Of a stretch of DNA of 9,303 nucleotides, positions 6,917 through 9,303 are shown in pieces (position 1 is the first letter of the stretch; each line of letters starts with the position of its first letter). The stretch covers positions 1-9,303 of the forward strand of contig JAJFLD010000197.1 of NCBI GenBank assembly GCA_021772875.1, read 5' to 3'. The translations under genes were made by a program, and so were the position numbers. This DNA comes from Ghiorsea sp. (GTDB lineage Bacteria; Pseudomonadota; Zetaproteobacteria; Mariprofundales; Mariprofundaceae). Under the pieces are notes generated by a model. That model was given only the letters and a program-made list of their open reading frames with translations, did no database searches and had not been told where the DNA came from.

Positions 6917-7427
6917 GCTGGAGAGAGTCTCTGTGTTTTTGTGCTAAATTAACGTAATGGTTTGCTGAGGTCTTAAAAAAATCTTTTTCTTGTGGCGTGA
7001 GCTCTCGCCGCTCACGTGCTGGGCTGCCTGCATACAAATAACCACTGCGCAAGATCTTGCCTTCTGGCACAAGTGAACCTGCAGCCAGCAAACAACCAGT
7101 TTCAAGTACTGCATGATCCATCACCACCGAACCCATGCCCACCAAACACTTATCTTGTATTTCGCAACCATGCAAAGTCACACGGTGACCAACGGTAACA
7201 TCATCACCAACAATACAAGGCGCATCGGAGCTGTTGTGAATCATGGTGAAATCTTGGATATTGCTGCGCTTACCTATCTTGATGACATTGAGGTCGCCAC
7301 GCAACACGCTTTGATACCATACCGATGATGCTTCACCTATTTCAACACGGCCAATCACATCAGCATTTGCTGCCAACCAAACGGACTGCGCAATCTCTGG
7401 CGAAACACCACCAAAACTGTAAATCAT
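6906..7427 (-). CDS. Gamma-carbonic-anhydrase-like hexapeptide-repeat protein (YrdA/PaaY group)
   Basis: This 173-residue protein is built mainly of left-handed beta-helix hexapeptide repeats (for example IGEASSVW, VGDDVTVGHRVTL, VGMGSVVMDHAVL). Three histidines, His64, His81 and His86, sit where this family binds zinc or another metal between trimer subunits, and the RGD motif (43-45) supplies the conserved Arg and Asp. The C-terminal helix after PARERREL is typical. The gamma-carbonic-anhydrase fold includes true CO2-hydrating enzymes, but many short YrdA-like members lack shown activity or act on CoA thioesters, so the enzyme activity is open. The ATG abuts the bactofilin stop codon (TAA ATG, no gap), and no strong ribosome site of its own is seen, pointing to coupled translation in the argC-ppx run. 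Confidence 0.92.
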   Translation of the reverse strand: MIYSFGGVSPEIAQSVWLAANADVIGRVEIGEASSVWYQSVLRGDLNVIKIGKRSNIQDFTMIHNSSDAPCIVGDDVTVGHRVTLHGCEIQDKCLVGMGSVVMDHAVLETGCLLAAGSLVPEGKILRSGYLYAGSPARERRELTPQEKDFFKTSANHYVNLAQKHRDSLQHVS

Positions 7428-7862
7428 TTATTTAACTTGTATGACTTCTTCTTCATCTTGCATGATTTGACTGACATTTGAAGCCACATCATTTTCATCG
7501 ACATGCGCACAACGCCCATTCACTGAAGCACCTTCAGTGAGGCTAATGACATGATATTGCACATCACCATTTAAGACACCTTTCGCACCAATTCTTAAAC
7601 TATGCATAGCAAAAACATTACCATTGATATCACCATGCAACACCAAATTAGGCACGCTCACTTCACCTTTGATAAAAGCGCCTTCGCTGACAATTAAAGT
7701 ACCATCTTTTTCAGAACGAATATTTCCTTCAAAACGCCCATCTATGCGGACAGCACCTTCAAAAGATAAATCGCCTGTAAAAACAGAATGCACACCAATG
7801 AGTGTATCAATATGTTGGGGTTCTTTCATGATAGGTTCCTTTTTTTCTTTTCTTCGCAGCAT
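7428..7862 (-). CDS. Bactofilin (polymer-forming cytoskeletal protein)
   Basis: Bactofilins form nucleotide-free filaments of beta-helical subunits, usually lying on the inner membrane and organising local cell-wall or envelope growth. Here the core (about residues 18-117) shows the family pattern, IDTLIG, FTGDLSFEGAVRIDGRFEGN, GTLIVSEGAFIKGEV and a row of GDI/GNV/GDV turns, flanked by a basic N-terminus and an acidic C-tail (QDEEEVIQVK). Start choice is uncertain. The ATG at 7862 has AAGGGA nine bases upstream and yields MLRRKEKK, like the short hydrophobic-basic membrane-targeting tip of other bactofilins. An ATG at 7871 has that same site directly abutting it. A further ATG at 7829 has a good AAGGA seven bases upstream but would drop the tip. 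One base separates it from the coiled-coil gene upstream; the next gene starts directly at its stop. Confidence 0.93.
   Translation of the reverse strand: MLRRKEKKEPIMKEPQHIDTLIGVHSVFTGDLSFEGAVRIDGRFEGNIRSEKDGTLIVSEGAFIKGEVSVPNLVLHGDINGNVFAMHSLRIGAKGVLNGDVQYHVISLTEGASVNGRCAHVDENDVASNVSQIMQDEEEVIQVK
7827..7841 (-). promoter_or_regulatory. Internal ribosome site and start inside the bactofilin gene
   Basis: AAGGA (7841-7837) lies seven bases before an in-frame ATG (7829-7827). Initiation there would give a bactofilin beginning MKEPQHIDTLIG without the basic N-terminal tip. It may be the true start or a second one. Confidence 0.45.
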
Positions 7863-7863
7863 A

Positions 7864-8553
7864 TTATTCATTCCCTTGAATAGGTACTATTTTTCTTAAC
7901 ACTTCTTTTGATCTTGAATCGTAAACAATAAGCTCCAGTCGTTTGGGTAGCCATGTCTCATGCCAATCAAATTTACGTTGTAAAAAAATGTGTGATTCTA
8001 TGCGATATTTCATCTTCGATTCGCCAAGAGTCACACGTCTGCCTTCATCATCCAAGGCAAAGATAGCATAATGCCCCAGTAAAAATCTAGGGTAACTCCC
8101 GCCTTTAACAAACAACGACTTCCATTCTACCGTTTTTTCAGCATCCCAAACCGCCGTGCTTTCTAAAACATGGATGCCTGTTCCTTTTCTTTCATCCAAG
8201 ATGCTTTTATACATCAACAATTGTTTATTCACATTTACAATTTCATTTTCTTGTAAACTCAATTGCTCTTTAAGGCTATTTAGTTGTTCATCTTTTAGGT
8301 TGTTCACTGTAATCGAATCAGCAACTTTACGATTCATCTCAATATTTTGTCGCTTTAATTTCATGTTTTCAGGGATAATTTCTTGCGTGCTATGAAAAGG
8401 TGCATACCATGAACCAAGCAAAAACGGTGCGCCAATGAGCATTAGAAATACACACATCAATGTAATAAAACGCACTTTAAGATTGCGTGCTGGGCGCGCG
8501 CTTTCCGCATCCATCATCACAATTTGTCTAGGTTTCAACCAAAAGGAGAACAT
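7864..8553 (-). CDS. Membrane-anchored coiled-coil protein, DUF6776-like, function unknown
   Basis: This 229-residue protein has a short N-terminus with several basic residues, one membrane helix (about 29-49), a hydrophilic coiled-coil region (about 60-118, MKLKRQNIEMN through KEQLSLQENEIV to NKQLLMY) and a C-terminal mixed alpha/beta domain (119-229) containing LDERKGTGIHV and LFVKGGSYPRFLLGHY. The topology suggests an inner-membrane anchor with coiled coil and domain in the periplasm. The overall plan and the LFVKGG region remind me of DUF6776 proteins found beside bactofilin genes; I cannot verify this by search. It starts nine bases after the argC stop and ends one base before the preferred bactofilin start, so it likely works with the bactofilin. 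The ATG at 8553 lacks a clear ribosome site; ATGs at codons 13-14 are alternatives but do no better. Confidence 0.82.
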   Translation of the reverse strand: MFSFWLKPRQIVMMDAESARPARNLKVRFITLMCVFLMLIGAPFLLGSWYAPFHSTQEIIPENMKLKRQNIEMNRKVADSITVNNLKDEQLNSLKEQLSLQENEIVNVNKQLLMYKSILDERKGTGIHVLESTAVWDAEKTVEWKSLFVKGGSYPRFLLGHYAIFALDDEGRRVTLGESKMKYRIESHIFLQRKFDWHETWLPKRLELIVYDSRSKEVLRKIVPIQGNE

Positions 8554-8562
8554 CAGCTAAAG

Positions 8563-9303
8563 TTATGGCCAACTGGCATTAACTGCCAGCCCCAATGTTT
8601 CCTCAAAACCAAACATCACATTGGCATTTTGAATCGCTTGCCCTGAAGCACCTTTGAGTAAGTTATCAATGCAGCTCACAACCACAGCTTCAGTCTCACT
8701 CAACACAACCAGCCCAATATCACAACGGTTGCTGCCTTTTACAGCACCCGTCGAAGGCAATTGACCAAGCGGCAACACATTCACAAATGGTTCGTCTTTG
8801 TAGGTTTGCATTAAAACTTCATGCCATTGTTGGCTATCTTTTCCTGTTAAATGGATGGTACTCAACATACCCCTAGTCATGGGGATAATATGAGGCACAA
8901 AACGAACCGTGACATCTTGAACACCATAAGCCGAAGCCCATTCTTCCATCTCCCATGCATGTCTATGTTTGGGTAGACCATAAGCGGCCAAACTCTCATT
9001 AATTTCGCAGTACAATAAACCTGTCTTGGCTGCGCGCCCAGCTCCAGATGTCCCTGATTTGGCATCAATTACAATGGATGTCGCTTGAATAAGTTTGCTT
9101 TGTAATAAAGGGATAAGCGGTAGCAATACCGATGTGGGATAACAACCTGGATTGGCAATCAACTTTGCTTGTGCTACTTGCGCTCTTGCAAACTCAGTCA
9201 AACCATAAACTGCATGATCTAACAACTCAGGATAAGGATGACTTAAACCATAAGCCTGTTCATAATTTTCCAAATTGACGTGTCTGAAGTCAGCGCTCAA
9301 ATC
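8563..9303 (-). CDS. argC: N-acetyl-gamma-glutamyl-phosphate reductase, C-terminal part (5' end outside window)
   Basis: ArgC reduces N-acetylglutamyl phosphate with NADPH to the semialdehyde, the third step of arginine and ornithine synthesis, in the cytoplasm. The frame runs through the right edge, leaving 246 residues visible of a usual 340-350; the NADP-binding N-terminus is missing. The visible part starts DLSADFR, a family hallmark, and contains the active-site Cys in NPGCYPT (visible residue 54), DAKSGTSGAG, the conserved His in PKHRHAWEME, VPHIIPMTRGM and the C-terminal CIDNLLKGASGQAIQN. All are intact. It is the most upstream visible gene of the minus-strand run that reaches ppx, with only nine bases before the coiled-coil gene. 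The codon at 9300 is TTG (Leu), not a start. Confidence 0.97.
   Translation of the reverse strand, partial: DLSADFRHVNLENYEQAYGLSHPYPELLDHAVYGLTEFARAQVAQAKLIANPGCYPTSVLLPLIPLLQSKLIQATSIVIDAKSGTSGAGRAAKTGLLYCEINESLAAYGLPKHRHAWEMEEWASAYGVQDVTVRFVPHIIPMTRGMLSTIHLTGKDSQQWHEVLMQTYKDEPFVNVLPLGQLPSTGAVKGSNRCDIGLVVLSETEAVVVSCIDNLLKGASGQAIQNANVMFGFEETLGLAVNASWP

Noticed and set aside
7624..7899. Open frame of 91 codons opposite the bactofilin gene
   Set aside because: It is antisense to clear bactofilin sequence and has no features of its own.

Overview
The window looks like a chromosomal segment from a moderately AT-rich Gram-negative bacterium, most likely a proteobacterium. The evidence is a type I-beta glutamine synthetase with an intact adenylylation tyrosine, a short Ppx/GppA phosphatase, a bactofilin and a gamma-class carbonic anhydrase-like protein packed with argC, and exported proteins with Sec signal peptides. 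A finer placement is not possible from sequence alone. Gammaproteobacteria or Zetaproteobacteria are guesses. No RNA gene, insertion sequence, integrase or CRISPR array was seen.

Left third (1-2897, plus strand): two tandem paralogous exported proteins of the CRTAC1-like type (FG-GAP/VCBS calcium-binding repeats followed by an ASPIC/UnbV domain). The first is cut by the window edge and ends right after its ASPIC/UnbV domain. The second is complete (signal peptide, at least six Asp-rich repeat loops, ASPIC/UnbV) and carries an extra tail: a Pro/Tyr/Thr-rich linker, a lone Cys, a hydrophobic segment and a basic end. That tail resembles a C-terminal protein-sorting signal. The shared ~620 bp are about 78% identical in protein, with one internal tract much more alike in DNA.

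Middle (2978-4222, minus strand): an unrecognised secreted protein of 414 residues, read convergently with the paralogs. It contains seven copies of a degenerate beta-blade motif, so a seven-bladed propeller is likely. It has a TTG start, a plausible sigma-70 promoter and an adjacent inverted repeat.

Right half (4374-9303, minus strand): a dense housekeeping run in the order argC (5' end outside the window), a membrane-anchored coiled-coil protein, bactofilin, gamma-carbonic-anhydrase-like hexapeptide protein, ppx/gppA, then glnA after a 97-nt gap and a strong intrinsic terminator. Gaps within argC-ppx range from 9 nt to an 11-nt overlap, so these genes are probably co-transcribed and partly translationally coupled. 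They cover arginine synthesis, a probable envelope/cytoskeletal pair, a metalloenzyme-like protein and polyphosphate/(p)ppGpp metabolism. glnA probably has its own nitrogen-responsive promoter in the gap, where a GG-N10-GC element and an inverted repeat are visible.

No stretch over 300 bases lacks a gene. The larger gaps are 635-812 (no confident signal, one small AT-rich hairpin), 2898-2977 (nothing clear) and 4223-4443 (promoter of the middle gene plus the glnA terminator).
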